Source of the DNA: Nitrososphaeria archaeon | Lineage (GTDB): Archaea; Thermoproteota; Nitrososphaeria; Geothermarchaeales; JDFR-13 | Direction: 5' to 3' | Length of the DNA: 64,000 bases | Assembly (NCBI GenBank): GCA_027078545.1 | Contig: JALWXN010000004.1 | Coordinates: forward strand, 268,737-332,736 | Shown: in pieces, positions 52,077-61,154 of the stretch | How positions within the stretch are numbered: the stretch's first letter is position 1 | Layout of the letters: each line of letters starts with the position of its first letter | Translations under genes and position numbers: made by a program | Notes under the pieces: generated by a model | The model's input: the letters and a program-made list of their open reading frames with translations, nothing else | Databases searched by the model: none | What the model was told of the DNA's origin: nothing

Positions 52077-53171
52077 ATGCCCTTTGAGGATGATATAGAC
52101 CTGGATAGTAGGAAGATGGAGCATATCGATATAGTCCTCCATGAGGATCCGAGCTATAGGAAGACCACCTGGTTCGAATATGTACATCTCATCCATATAA
52201 GTCTGCCCGAGGCCTCTCTAGACGATGTGGATACGTCTGTCGAGCTGTTTGGGAGGCGGTTTAGCTATCCGATACTTATCGATAGCATGACTGGGGGCTC
52301 CTCTGGGACTGAGAAGATTAATAGGCTTCTCGCCGAGCTTGCACATGAGTATAATGTCCCGGTCTCATGTGGTAGTCAGAAGGCTATTCTGAAGGATCCT
52401 GAGACCCTTAAGACGTATAGGGTTATGAGGGATGTTGGGAGTGATGTGTTCATAATCGGGAATATTGGTGGCCAGGACCTACGTGCTGATCCCAGGGGTG
52501 TTGCTGAGCAGCTTATATCGTCTATTGAGGCGGATGCACTTGCTATCCATCTAAACCCCCTCCAGGAGCTTATACAGCCAGGTGGTGAGAGGGACTTCAA
52601 CAATGTTATGGAGGCTATCCAGGAGGCTGCGTCGTCGCTGGATGTCCCTGTGATTGTTAAGGAGACTGGGGCGGGTATTGCTCGGGAGGTGGCCATGGTT
52701 CTTGAGAGCCTTGGTGTGGATGCTATCAATGTATCTGGTAGTGGGGGGACGAGCTGGTCAGCTGTGGAGACTATTAGGAATGAGAGGAGGGGGGATGTGG
52801 AGATGGCTAGGATAGGCCGGCTCTTCTGGGACTGGGGAATACCCACAGCGGCCTCCCTCCTAGAGGTGGTTACCGCTGTGAATATCCCGGTTATTGCCTC
52901 TGGTGGGATTAGGAATGGTATAGACATTGTGAAGTCTCTTGTGCTTGGGGCGTCGATGGCTGGCCTGGCGAGCCCCTTCCTGAAACATATGGATAATGGC
53001 TATGAGGGTCTGAAGAGCTTCATGGAGAGCCTGATACTCGAGGTAAAGATGGCTATGCTACTTACCGGGTGTGACGATGTAGATACTCTTAAGCGTATCC
53101 CCCGTGTGATAACCGGGCCCCTACGTGAGTGGTATCTACAGAGGTGTGTAGCCCGTGGAGACCTCGAGTAG
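52077..53171 (+). CDS. fni: Isopentenyl-diphosphate isomerase, type 2 (FMN-dependent)
   Basis: Interconverts IPP and DMAPP. Seen: RKMEHIDIVLHEDP, SMTGGSSGTEKIN, SCGSQKAIL, IHLNPLQELIQPGGERDF (substrate-binding), VKETGAGIAREVA, GSGGTSWSAVE, ASGGIRNGIDIVKSLVLGA (FMN phosphate site). ATG 52077 with GGGAG upstream is preferred to GTG 52062. 364 residues. Overlaps the prenyltransferase by 17 bases. Confidence 0.95.
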   Translation: MPFEDDIDLDSRKMEHIDIVLHEDPSYRKTTWFEYVHLIHISLPEASLDDVDTSVELFGRRFSYPILIDSMTGGSSGTEKINRLLAELAHEYNVPVSCGSQKAILKDPETLKTYRVMRDVGSDVFIIGNIGGQDLRADPRGVAEQLISSIEADALAIHLNPLQELIQPGGERDFNNVMEAIQEAASSLDVPVIVKETGAGIAREVAMVLESLGVDAINVSGSGGTSWSAVETIRNERRGDVEMARIGRLFWDWGIPTAASLLEVVTAVNIPVIASGGIRNGIDIVKSLVLGASMAGLASPFLKHMDNGYEGLKSFMESLILEVKMAMLLTGCDDVDTLKRIPRVITGPLREWYLQRCVARGDLE

Positions 53172-54144
53172 GGAGTGGTTCCAACAGAAGTATTCCGAGT
53201 ATAAGGCGGCTGTGGACAGGTATATAGAGGAGGTGTCTGCCAGGGACGGCCTCCCAGAGGATCTGAGGTCCTCCTCCTTCCACCTAATCCTATCTGGTGG
53301 TAAGCGTATCAGGCCTGTCCTCCTCCTCTCCACCCTTGAGCTGCTTAGTGGTGGGTATGAGGAGGGCTTACCCGCAGCTGCCTCCGTCGAGCTCCTCCAC
53401 AACTTCACCCTCATCCATGACGATATCATGGATAGGGATGACTATAGGAGGGGTGTCAAGACGACCCATGTACTCTTTGGTGAGTCCCTGGCAATATTGG
53501 CTGGTGACTATCTCTTCAGCCTCGTCTTCAGCGAGGTCTCTAGGAACTATGAGGGTGAGACGGCTAGGATGCTTGTCAAGGTGCTCTCAGAGGCCTCGGA
53601 GAAGGTATGTATCGGGCAGACCATGGATATAATGCCGGAGAAGTATGTGAAGAGTGTGGAGGACTACTTCGAGATGGTGTATTACAAGACGGGGGCATTG
53701 ATAGAGGCTTCGATGGTCTCTGGAGCCATAGTGGCTGGTGGCCGTGAGGAGTGGCTCCGGGACTTTAGGGAGGTGGGGAGGAGGATCGGTATAGCCTTCC
53801 AGATCGCTGATGACCTCCTCGGCCTTATAGGCGATCCTAGCAAGACTGGTAAGCCTGTTGGGAATGATATTAGGAATGGGAAGAGGACCCTCCCAATACT
53901 ATATGCCCTTGAGAGGATGGGGAGGGATGAGCTCGACCTATTCAATAGATACTTTGGTAGGGAGGCTGAGGACTATATTGAGGCTGTGGAGCTGATCAGG
54001 AGTAAGGGTGGGATAGAGTATGCCCGCCGGACCATGTATGAATATGCGGGTGAGGCCCTCTCTATCCTTGATAAGTATCCCGACTCCTCAGCCAAGAGGT
54101 TCCTCTCAGAGCTGATTAGATACATTGTTGATAGGGATAGGTAG
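53155..54144 (+). CDS. Polyprenyl diphosphate synthase (FPP/GGPP type)
   Basis: Builds C15-C25 chains for archaeal ether lipids. First Asp-rich motif HDDIMDRDDYRRG (DDxxD), second IADDLLGLIGDPSKTGKP; SGGKRIRPVLLL and KTGALIEASM also match. The residues just before the first DDxxD (HNFTLI) set chain length; by eye there is no bulky pair, but the product is not certain. GTG 53155 is the start. 329 residues is normal. Confidence 0.93.
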   Translation: METSSREWFQQKYSEYKAAVDRYIEEVSARDGLPEDLRSSSFHLILSGGKRIRPVLLLSTLELLSGGYEEGLPAAASVELLHNFTLIHDDIMDRDDYRRGVKTTHVLFGESLAILAGDYLFSLVFSEVSRNYEGETARMLVKVLSEASEKVCIGQTMDIMPEKYVKSVEDYFEMVYYKTGALIEASMVSGAIVAGGREEWLRDFREVGRRIGIAFQIADDLLGLIGDPSKTGKPVGNDIRNGKRTLPILYALERMGRDELDLFNRYFGREAEDYIEAVELIRSKGGIEYARRTMYEYAGEALSILDKYPDSSAKRFLSELIRYIVDRDR

Positions 54145-54153
54145 GGGGGAGGG

Positions 54154-55854
54154 ATGGCGGAGATAGATCGTGACCTCATCCTGAGGTATGCCGCTAGGAA
54201 TAGGGTGAAGTTTGGGAAGGCCTCTCCTAAACCGGTACTGGGTAAGGTGATGGCGGAGCATCCAGAGTATAGAGCCATTGTGAAGGAGGTTATCAAGGAG
54301 GTTGAGAAGGCTGTTGAGCAGGTCAATAATATGCCTATGGAGGAGGTCCTGAAGCTAGCCCCTCCGGAGGAGGTGGAGGGGAGGAAGGAGGCCGCAATAC
54401 CTAGGCTACCCCCATTGGAGGGTGCTAGAGAGGGGGGTGTGGTCACGAGGTTCGCCCCGAACCCAGACTTCGTCCTCCACCTGGGCTCGCTGAGACCCCT
54501 CATACTCTCCTATGAATATGCTAGGATGTATCGTGGCAGGTTCTACGTCAGGTTTGAGGACACGGATCCCAAGACGAAGCCTCCAAGGGAGGAGTTCTAC
54601 AGGGGGATTATGGAGGATATTGAGTGGCTCGGTATTAAGCCTGATGCCTATGTCTATCAGAGTGACCGTCTAGAGCTATACTACTCCGTTGCTAAGGCCC
54701 TCCTAGCTAGGGGGGAGGCCTATGTATGCCTATGTGGGAGGGATGAGTTTAAGAGGTATGTATCTGAGTCTAGGCCCTGCCCCCATAGGGACACGTCTCC
54801 CGAGGATAATCTCGAGCTATTCGAGAAGATGTTGGCCGGCTTCTTTGGGGAGGGTGAGGCGGTGCTTAGGATAAAGACTGACCTGGAGCATCCTAACCAG
54901 TCTGTCAGGGACTGGGCGGCTATGCGTATAATAGATACGTCTAGATATCCACATCCACGTAAGGGTAGTAGGTATCTCGTCTGGCCCCTATACAACTTCT
55001 CCTGCGCCATCGATGACCACTACATGGGGATTACCCATGTCCTGAGGGGTGCGGAGCATAGGGTGAATGAGGAGAAGCAGAGGTATGTCTTCGAGGCGAT
55101 GGGCTGGGAGCCCCCGATATATGTCCATCACGGTAGGGTGGCTATACCGGAGGGGATACTTAGCAAGTCTAAGATCCTCAGGGGTATTGAGGAGGGGGTC
55201 TACACGGGTATCGATGATCCTAGGCTGGCTACTATAGCCGCCTTTAGGAGGAGGGGGTTTAGGCCGGAGGCCCTCTACAACACCATATTGAAGACGGGGC
55301 TCTCATCCTCGATAACCACTATCGACATGTCTATGCTGTATAGTGAGAATAGGCGGTTGATAGACCCGGTGTCCAACAGGTACTATGCTGTTAGGATGCC
55401 CCTCGAGGTGGAGGCTGAGATTACTGTGGATGAGGCGGTTGTCTCTCTTAGGAGGCATCCAGACCATCCTGAGAGGGGGTCTCGAGACTATGTCTTTAGA
55501 CGGGGGGTCCACAGGCTATATCTAGACTCTGGGGATAGGGATCGGCTGGTATCAGGTATGGTCAGGCTTATAGGGCTGGGGAACTTCAGGGTTGTGGATG
55601 GGAGTAGGCTGGTCATGGTATCCACATCTGTGGAGGAGGCTAAGCGTCTGGGGATACCCTTTATACACTGGGTACCTGTGGATCAGTCGGTAGAGGCTAG
55701 GCTCATCTATCCCGAGGGGGTTGTGGAGGGCTATGCCGAGCGATACGTGCTTGACGAGGAGGTTGGCTCCACGATACAGTTTGAGAGGCTTGGATACTTC
55801 AAGATAGAGTCTATGGATGGAGAGGCTGTAACAGTTATATTCACCCATCCATAG
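54154..55854 (+). CDS. gltX: Glutamyl-tRNA synthetase, archaeal type
   Basis: Charges tRNA-Glu (and in most archaea only Glu, with Gln made by amidation). Catalytic motif TRFAPNPDFVLHLGSLRP (HIGH = HLGS), VRFEDTDPKTKPP, ILSKSK (KMSKS), and a GlnRS-like all-beta anticodon domain at the C-terminus. The N-terminal 95 residues are the archaeal helical extension. 566 residues. Ends the lipid/ribosomal operon; 9 bases after the prenyltransferase. Confidence 0.95.
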   Translation: MAEIDRDLILRYAARNRVKFGKASPKPVLGKVMAEHPEYRAIVKEVIKEVEKAVEQVNNMPMEEVLKLAPPEEVEGRKEAAIPRLPPLEGAREGGVVTRFAPNPDFVLHLGSLRPLILSYEYARMYRGRFYVRFEDTDPKTKPPREEFYRGIMEDIEWLGIKPDAYVYQSDRLELYYSVAKALLARGEAYVCLCGRDEFKRYVSESRPCPHRDTSPEDNLELFEKMLAGFFGEGEAVLRIKTDLEHPNQSVRDWAAMRIIDTSRYPHPRKGSRYLVWPLYNFSCAIDDHYMGITHVLRGAEHRVNEEKQRYVFEAMGWEPPIYVHHGRVAIPEGILSKSKILRGIEEGVYTGIDDPRLATIAAFRRRGFRPEALYNTILKTGLSSSITTIDMSMLYSENRRLIDPVSNRYYAVRMPLEVEAEITVDEAVVSLRRHPDHPERGSRDYVFRRGVHRLYLDSGDRDRLVSGMVRLIGLGNFRVVDGSRLVMVSTSVEEAKRLGIPFIHWVPVDQSVEARLIYPEGVVEGYAERYVLDEEVGSTIQFERLGYFKIESMDGEAVTVIFTHP

Positions 55855-55860
55855 TAAACT

Positions 55861-55912
55861 GGTTTTTAAGGCGGGCTATGGATAAGGTTAATAAGGTGTG
55901 GGGGTGAGGCAG
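55861..55912 (+). promoter_or_regulatory. eL8 operon promoter
   Basis: GGTTTTTAAGGC (55861-55872) resembles a BRE/TATA element about 45 bases before ATG 55913, in the 58-base gap after gltX. GGGGGTGAGG (55900-55909) is a strong ribosome-binding site. Confidence 0.45.
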
Positions 55913-56293
55913 ATGGCCACGCTACCATTCGAGACGTTCGAGCTTCCAAAGGAGTATCTAGACGCTGCCTATGAAGCCCTTGAGAAGGCTTTGGAGGTCA
56001 AGGGTCTGAAGAGGGGTACGAACGAGACTACCAAGGCTGTTGAGAGGGGCCTCGCCAAGCTGGTCTACATAGCCCTTGATGTCGACCCGCCCGAGATAGT
56101 TGCTCATCTACCGCTGCTATGTAAGGAGAGGAAGGTGCCATACATCTTCGTACCTAGCAAGGCCGAGCTTGGTAAGAGGGCCGGCCTAGACGTTGCTGCG
56201 GCCTCTGTAGCCATTATCGACCCTGGTGAGGGGGCCGACCTGGTCAACGAGATTATAGACTATCTGAAGAAGAAGGGTTATTTCCAGGGCTGA
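55913..56293 (+). CDS. rpl7ae: Ribosomal protein eL8 (L7Ae)
   Basis: Kink-turn binding protein of the ribosome, also part of box C/D and H/ACA RNPs and RNase P. Seen: [41 protein letters not shown] and [20 protein letters not shown] 55913 fits the family start. 126 residues. eS28 follows within 10 bases. Confidence 0.96.
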   Translation: MATLPFETFELPKEYLDAAYEALEKALEVKGLKRGTNETTKAVERGLAKLVYIALDVDPPEIVAHLPLLCKERKVPYIFVPSKAELGKRAGLDVAAASVAIIDPGEGADLVNEIIDYLKKKGYFQG

Positions 56294-56299
56294 TGAGTG

Positions 56300-56524
56300 A
56301 TGTCTGAGGAGAAGTATAAGATGCGGGAGGACATCACCCCGGCAGAGGTTATACAGATCGTGGGCCGGACAGGTATGGCTGGTGAGGTGACACAGGTAAG
56401 GGTGAAGATCCTGGCTGGGAAGGATAAGGGTAGGGTGATTACTAGGAATGTCCTCGGCCCAGTGAGGGAAGGCATGATCATAATGCTTAGGGAGACTGAG
56501 AGGGAGGCTAGGAAGCTTAAGTAG
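56300..56524 (+). CDS. rps28e: Ribosomal protein eS28
   Basis: OB-fold protein of the 30S subunit. Seen: [54 protein letters not shown], including the conserved C-terminal ETEREAR. ATG 56300; GTG 56297 is also in frame. 74 residues. Confidence 0.94.
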   Translation: MSEEKYKMREDITPAEVIQIVGRTGMAGEVTQVRVKILAGKDKGRVITRNVLGPVREGMIIMLRETEREARKLK

Positions 56525-56541
56525 TGTAGGGGGTGTCTCCC

Positions 56542-56739
56542 ATGCCCAGCACACATACCTGCAGCTTCTGTGGAGCCGAGATCCCGCCTGGTAGGGGAGT
56601 GATGTATGTACGTAATAATGGCGTGATCCTCTGGTTCTGTAGCAGGAGATGCAGGGTGAGTATGCTGGAGTTTGGGCGTGACCCTAGGAAGTTTAAGTGG
56701 ACAGCCAAGTATGTGAAGGGAGGTATTAGGAGGAGATGA
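56542..56739 (+). CDS. rpl24e: Ribosomal protein eL24
   Basis: Zinc-ribbon 50S protein. Ligands CSFCG and WFCSRRC; also [11 protein letters not shown] and [12 protein letters not shown] 56542 is chosen because GGGGGTG lies 9-15 bases upstream and family members start close to the first Cys. 65 residues. The stop overlaps ndk (ATGA). Confidence 0.94.
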   Translation: MPSTHTCSFCGAEIPPGRGVMYVRNNGVILWFCSRRCRVSMLEFGRDPRKFKWTAKYVKGGIRRR

Positions 56740-57149
56740 GTGAGAGGACACTGGTCTTCCTGAAGCCGATAGCCGTTGAGAGGGGCCTGGTGGGGGAGAT
56801 AATATCTAGGTTTGAGAGGAAGGGCCTGAAGATACTGGCCCTCAAGAGCATCGTTGTGACTAGGGAGTTGGCGGAGGAGTTCTACTCTGTTCATAGGGGT
56901 AAACACTTCTTCGAGGAGCTCGTCTCCAGCCTGGATGGTAGGATGATCGTGGCGATGATTCTTGAGGGGAGGTCTGCTGTGAAGGTGGTTAGGAAGCTTA
57001 TAGGGGCTACCGACCCTGTGGAGGCGGAGCCCGGGACTATCAGGGGGGACTATGCCCTCGACATTACGGAGAATATGGTGCATGCCTCCGACTCCCCCGA
57101 GAGCTTCATCCGTGAGGCTAGGATACTATTCCCGGAGCTCAACCTCTAG
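56736..57149 (+). CDS. ndk: Nucleoside diphosphate kinase
   Basis: Balances NTP/dNTP pools by a phosphohistidine. Seen: [41 protein letters not shown] and the active-site [10 protein letters not shown]. 137 residues is normal. The eL8-eS28-eL24-ndk-aIF5B order is conserved in Thermoprotei. Confidence 0.96.
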   Translation: MSERTLVFLKPIAVERGLVGEIISRFERKGLKILALKSIVVTRELAEEFYSVHRGKHFFEELVSSLDGRMIVAMILEGRSAVKVVRKLIGATDPVEAEPGTIRGDYALDITENMVHASDSPESFIREARILFPELNL

Positions 57150-57245
57150 CCCTGGGTAGGGACTAATATATCCTATCCATATACCCCTTTTATCGGGTCC
57201 TCTCCTGGAGGGGCCGGCTACACATACTGGGCTAGGGTGCTAGAG

Positions 57246-59477
57246 ATGCCTGGTGAGAAGGTTATTAGGCAGCCTATAATAACTGTCCTAGGCCATGTCG
57301 ATAGCGGTAAGTGTGTGGGTGGGGATCACTATGTCGATCTAGAGAGGTATGTGACTGTTGAGGATCTCTACTATGGGGGTGGGTATGTAGAGTCTCTCGA
57401 CGTCTCTATCCCGGGCTTTGTGAGGAATAGGGTGGGTAGGGTTGTTAGGGAGGAGGTTGATAAATGGGTATACGTCTCCCTCGATTCTGACAGCTATGTA
57501 GAGTCCTCCTTTGAGCATAGGTTTCTAGTCCGTCTAGGGCCTGGACTGTATAGGTATACCCCTGCCCATAGGCTGAGGCCTGGCGACGAGGTTGTGGGTC
57601 GTCTGGGTGATCCCGGCCCCGACGGCCTCTCTACCGTTAGGGTTCGACGGGTTGTTAGGCACTATACCCCCCGTATCCTCTATGATCTGGAGAGCCCTGG
57701 GTATAGAAACTTCGTCGTGAATGGTGTCGTCGCCCATAACACGAGCCTCCTCGATAAGATTAGGGGGACAGCTGTACAGCTTAGGGAGGCCGGTGGGATA
57801 ACCCAGCATATTGGGGCCAGTATGTTCCCGCCTGAGACGCTGCGGGAGATATGTGGCCCCCTACTCGAGAAGTTCGGCTTCGAGATTATTGTCCCAGGTA
57901 TACTGGTTATCGACACGCCTGGCCACGAGGTCTTCTCAAACCTTAGGCGGAGGGGGGGCTCCGCCTCGGACATAGCGATCCTCGTAGTGGATATCACGAA
58001 GGGTTTCCAGCCCCAGACCCATGAGAGCCTACAGATACTTATGCAGAGGAGGGTCCCCTTCCTAGTCGCTGCTAATAAGGTTGACCTTATACATGGCTGG
58101 AGGCCCTCCGGAACCCTATCGATCATCGAGGCATTGAAGAGGCAGAGTAGTGAGACGCTTATCCATCTGGAGGAGAGGATAGGCTATATAATCTCCGCCC
58201 TCAACACCTACCGCTTCGATGCGGATCGCTTCGACCGTGTGAGGGACTTCAGGAGGACCGTTGCTATAGTACCTGTATCGGCCAAGACTGGGGAGGGTAT
58301 ACAGGAGCTGTTAACGATCCTCATCGGCCTAGTACAGAAGTTCCTGATCAATAGGCTTGAGGTCGATATTAATAAGCCGGGCTCCGGCACGATCCTGGAG
58401 GTCAGCTCTGAGCATGGACTGGGCAAGGTCGTGAAGGCCATACATATTGACGGTACCGTCAGGGTGGGTGATACATTCATAGCCGTCGGTAGGAACGGGG
58501 TTGTGGAGAGGCGTATAAGATCCATATTGATGCCCGCCCCCCTCGATGAGCTCAGGGATCCGAGGAAGCGGTTTAGGCAGGTTGAGACGAGCTATCCGGC
58601 TGCGGGTATAATCATCGTTGCCCCCGACCTGGACGAGGTGTATGCTGGTTCGCCCTTCTATAGTGTCCGGCCTGGTATGGACGCCTCGATCCCAGACCTT
58701 GCGAGGGAGTTGGAGGAGGAGGTAGCCAGTATAAAGATTGATACGGATAAGGTTGGCGTCGTGGCAAAGGCAGATACCCTGGGTACTTTGGAGGCCATGA
58801 TAGCCCAGATGAATAGGAAGGGGATCCCGATCAGGAAGGCCGATGTGGGGGATGTCTCGAAGAAGGATGTTATCGAGGCGGGTATAGTGAAGGAGAAGGA
58901 TGTTATCAGGGGTGCCGTACTAGCCTTCAACGTCGATGTCCTCCCCGATGCGGAGGAGCTTGCCAGGAGTAAGAAGATACCGATCTTCCGGGGAGAGATA
59001 CTCTACAGGCTCATCGACGACTACCTGGCATGGGTGGAGGACTATATCAGGAGGAAGAGGGAGCGCCTATTCCAGAGCCTCGTCAAGCCTGGTAAGATAC
59101 AGGTGCTCGAGGGGTATGTGTTCAGGAGGAGTAAGCCGGCCATAGTTGGTGTGCGTGTAGAGGCGGGTGAGATCAGGCCTAGGTATAGGCTTGTAAGGGG
59201 TGATGGAGAGGTTGTCGGGACTATACATCAGATCCAGGATCGTGGGAAGCCGATTGATAGGGCTACCCGTGGGATGGAGGTGGCGATAAGTATTAGGGAG
59301 GCCGAGGTGGGTGACGACTTTGAGGAGGGTGACTACCTCTATGTCTATGTACCCGAGGAGGATGCCAAGACGCTTATGAAGGAGTTCCTGGCTGATCTTC
59401 CAAGTGATTATAGGGAGACTCTGGAGGAGTTCCTAGAGATTATTAGGAGTAGAAACCCCCTCTTTGCACGTGGCTAG
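57246..59477 (+). CDS. infB: Translation initiation factor aIF5B (IF-2 homologue), intein-containing precursor
   Basis: GTPase promoting subunit joining. The P-loop GHVDSGK is broken after K22 by a 143-residue intein (57312-57740) and resumes TSLLDKIRGTAV. Then GGITQHIGA, DTPGHEVFSNLRRRG, NKVDLI, and domains II-IV ending in NPLFARG. The mature protein would be about 600 residues, the family length. ATG 57246 is preferred to GTG 57237. The 96-base gap from ndk has CTAATATATCC (57161-57171) as a promoter candidate. GTPase activity needs the intein removed because it splits the nucleotide-binding loop. Confidence 0.96.
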   Translation: MPGEKVIRQPIITVLGHVDSGKCVGGDHYVDLERYVTVEDLYYGGGYVESLDVSIPGFVRNRVGRVVREEVDKWVYVSLDSDSYVESSFEHRFLVRLGPGLYRYTPAHRLRPGDEVVGRLGDPGPDGLSTVRVRRVVRHYTPRILYDLESPGYRNFVVNGVVAHNTSLLDKIRGTAVQLREAGGITQHIGASMFPPETLREICGPLLEKFGFEIIVPGILVIDTPGHEVFSNLRRRGGSASDIAILVVDITKGFQPQTHESLQILMQRRVPFLVAANKVDLIHGWRPSGTLSIIEALKRQSSETLIHLEERIGYIISALNTYRFDADRFDRVRDFRRTVAIVPVSAKTGEGIQELLTILIGLVQKFLINRLEVDINKPGSGTILEVSSEHGLGKVVKAIHIDGTVRVGDTFIAVGRNGVVERRIRSILMPAPLDELRDPRKRFRQVETSYPAAGIIIVAPDLDEVYAGSPFYSVRPGMDASIPDLARELEEEVASIKIDTDKVGVVAKADTLGTLEAMIAQMNRKGIPIRKADVGDVSKKDVIEAGIVKEKDVIRGAVLAFNVDVLPDAEELARSKKIPIFRGEILYRLIDDYLAWVEDYIRRKRERLFQSLVKPGKIQVLEGYVFRRSKPAIVGVRVEAGEIRPRYRLVRGDGEVVGTIHQIQDRGKPIDRATRGMEVAISIREAEVGDDFEEGDYLYVYVPEEDAKTLMKEFLADLPSDYRETLEEFLEIIRSRNPLFARG
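57312..57740 (+). mobile_element. Mini-intein in the aIF5B P-loop
   Basis: 143-residue in-frame insertion between Lys and Thr of GHVDSGK/TSLLD. Block A begins at Cys1 (CVGGDHYVDLERYVTVEDLY). Block B has H69 in SSFEHRFLV. Block F is RILYDLESPGYRNFVVNG. Block G is VVAHN, with penultimate His142 and Asn143, and extein +1 Thr. All residues for class 1 self-splicing are present. There is no LAGLIDADG or other endonuclease motif, so it cannot home by itself. Confidence 0.95.
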
Positions 59478-59487
59478 GGACTAGGCC

Positions 59488-59541
59488 TTATAATACATAC
59501 TGCTCCATATAGATAGTTGATTCCCGGGGGTGTAGGTATAG
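59488..59541 (+). promoter_or_regulatory. eS6-aIF2gamma promoter
   Basis: TTATAATA (59488-59495) lies about 50 bases before ATG 59542. GGGGGTGTAGG (59526-59536) is the ribosome-binding site. The 64-base gap follows the aIF5B stop. Confidence 0.45.
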
Positions 59542-59901
59542 ATGGTCAAGTTCAAGCTGGTCATATCCAACCCTAAGGATGGGACCGCAAAGTCGGTGGA
59601 GGTGGATGACCCGGTTAGTAGTAACTTGATTGGGAAGAAGATTGGTGACGTGATTGATGGTAGCCTCATAGGGATGGAGGGTGTTAAGCTCAAGATCACT
59701 GGGGGTTCTGACAGGTCCGGCTTCCCCATGAGGCCTGATATCCAGGGCGGTGTCAAGAAGTATATCTTGACGGGGCCCGGTATTGGGCTGAGGACGATTA
59801 AGGGGAAGACTAAGAAGGGTTATAGGCGTAGGATCCTCGTGAGGGGGAACACAATCACGCCTGACATCTATGAGATTAATATGGTGATTGTGGAGGAGTA
59901 G
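59542..59901 (+). CDS. rps6e: Ribosomal protein eS6
   Basis: 30S protein; archaeal form without the phosphorylated eukaryotic tail. Seen: VKFKLVISNPKDGTAKSVEVDD, LIGKKIGDVIDGSL, LKITGGSDRSGFPMRPDIQGG, KGYRRRILVRGNTITPDIYEIN. 119 residues. Two bases before aIF2gamma, its usual neighbour. Confidence 0.95.
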   Translation: MVKFKLVISNPKDGTAKSVEVDDPVSSNLIGKKIGDVIDGSLIGMEGVKLKITGGSDRSGFPMRPDIQGGVKKYILTGPGIGLRTIKGKTKKGYRRRILVRGNTITPDIYEINMVIVEE

Positions 59902-59903
59902 AG

Positions 59904-61154
59904 ATGGCGACCGAGGAGGTGTATAGGGAGGTAGAGATTCCTAGGCAGCCGGAGCTTAACATAGGCTCCGCGGGGCATGTTGACCATGGTAAGACGACGA
60001 TTATCCAGGCCTTGACGGGCCGGTGGACGGCTACGCATAGTGAGGAGCTTAGGAGGGGTATCACGATCAAGATCGGCTATGCCGATATGCCTATCTATAG
60101 GTTTAGGAGGGGTGGGGAGGAGCTCTACTGGTCTAGGCCTAGGTATGACGGTTTGGAGGGTGAGCTGGTAAGGGTTGTGAGCTTCGTAGACTGCCCCGGG
60201 CATGAGAGTCTCATGGCAAATATGCTCTCCGGGGCTGCTGTGATGGATGGGGCTATGCTCGTCATAGCTGCTAACGAGCCTGTGCCTAGGCCCCAGACTA
60301 AGGAGCATGCAGTTGCCCTCGATATACTCGGGGTTAGGAATGTGGTCGTTGTCCAGAACAAGATTGATCTGGTCTCGAAGGAGGAGGCCCTGAAGAACTA
60401 TGAGGCTATACGTGAGTTCCTATCGACGACATCCTTCAGCGACGCCCCCATAATACCTGTCTCGGCTATCCATAGGGTCAACCTCACCTATCTTGTTGAG
60501 GCCCTCTACAAGTATATCCCCCCTAAGGAGCGCGACCCCTCCAAGCCCCTCATGATGTTCATAATAAGGTCTTTCGACGTGAATAAGCCTGGAACCCCAT
60601 ATAAGGATGTGGTGGGCGGCGTCCTGGGCGGGTCTATCCTCGAGGGTAGGATCAGGGTGGGTGATGAGATAGAGATCCTCCCGGGCTATCTATACAAGGC
60701 TGATGGTGGGATTAGGCATGAGCCGCTCTATGCCGAGGTGACATCCCTGAGTAGTGGGAGGCTATCCCTTGAGGAGGCTCATCCCGGTGGTCTCGTGGGT
60801 GTACAGACCGACCTGGATCCCAGCCTGACCAAGTCGGACGGTATGGTGGGTAATGTGGCTGGTAAGCCTGGGACGCTCCCGGAGGTCCTCTATGAGCTCT
60901 CCCTAGAGGTGGAGCTCTTCCAGTACGTGATTGGTACTGAGGAGAGTGTGGAGGTTAGGCCTATATCTAGGGGTGAGCCTCTACGCCTGAACGTTGGGCC
61001 GGCTACTACCCTGGGTGTCGTGACGAGTATATCGGGTGATACTATCCATCTGAGGCTCTCTAGGCCGGTCGTGGCTAGGGAGGGTTGGAGGGCGGCTATT
61101 GCGGCTAGGTATGATAATAAGTGGCGCCTGGTGGGTGTAGGCACCGTTGTATAG
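59904..61154 (+). CDS. eif2g: Translation initiation factor 2 subunit gamma
   Basis: GTPase core of aIF2, which brings Met-tRNAi to the 30S subunit. P-loop GSAGHVDHGKTTIIQALTG, switch 1 SEELRRGITIKIGYAD, DCPGHESLM, NKIDLVSKE, then two beta barrels. The segment between IGYAD and FVDCPGHE, which in most archaea holds a CxxC...CxxC zinc knuckle, has no cysteines here (PIYRFRRGGEELYWSRP), so zinc is not bound. 416 residues is normal. Confidence 0.96.
   Translation: MATEEVYREVEIPRQPELNIGSAGHVDHGKTTIIQALTGRWTATHSEELRRGITIKIGYADMPIYRFRRGGEELYWSRPRYDGLEGELVRVVSFVDCPGHESLMANMLSGAAVMDGAMLVIAANEPVPRPQTKEHAVALDILGVRNVVVVQNKIDLVSKEEALKNYEAIREFLSTTSFSDAPIIPVSAIHRVNLTYLVEALYKYIPPKERDPSKPLMMFIIRSFDVNKPGTPYKDVVGGVLGGSILEGRIRVGDEIEILPGYLYKADGGIRHEPLYAEVTSLSSGRLSLEEAHPGGLVGVQTDLDPSLTKSDGMVGNVAGKPGTLPEVLYELSLEVELFQYVIGTEESVEVRPISRGEPLRLNVGPATTLGVVTSISGDTIHLRLSRPVVAREGWRAAIAARYDNKWRLVGVGTVV

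Noticed and set aside
56284-56310. Box C/D guide RNA suggested by TGATGA and CTGA near the eL8/eS28 junction
   Set aside because: The motifs overlap stop and start codons, spacing does not fit paired C/D and C'/D' boxes, and no flanking terminal stem is present.
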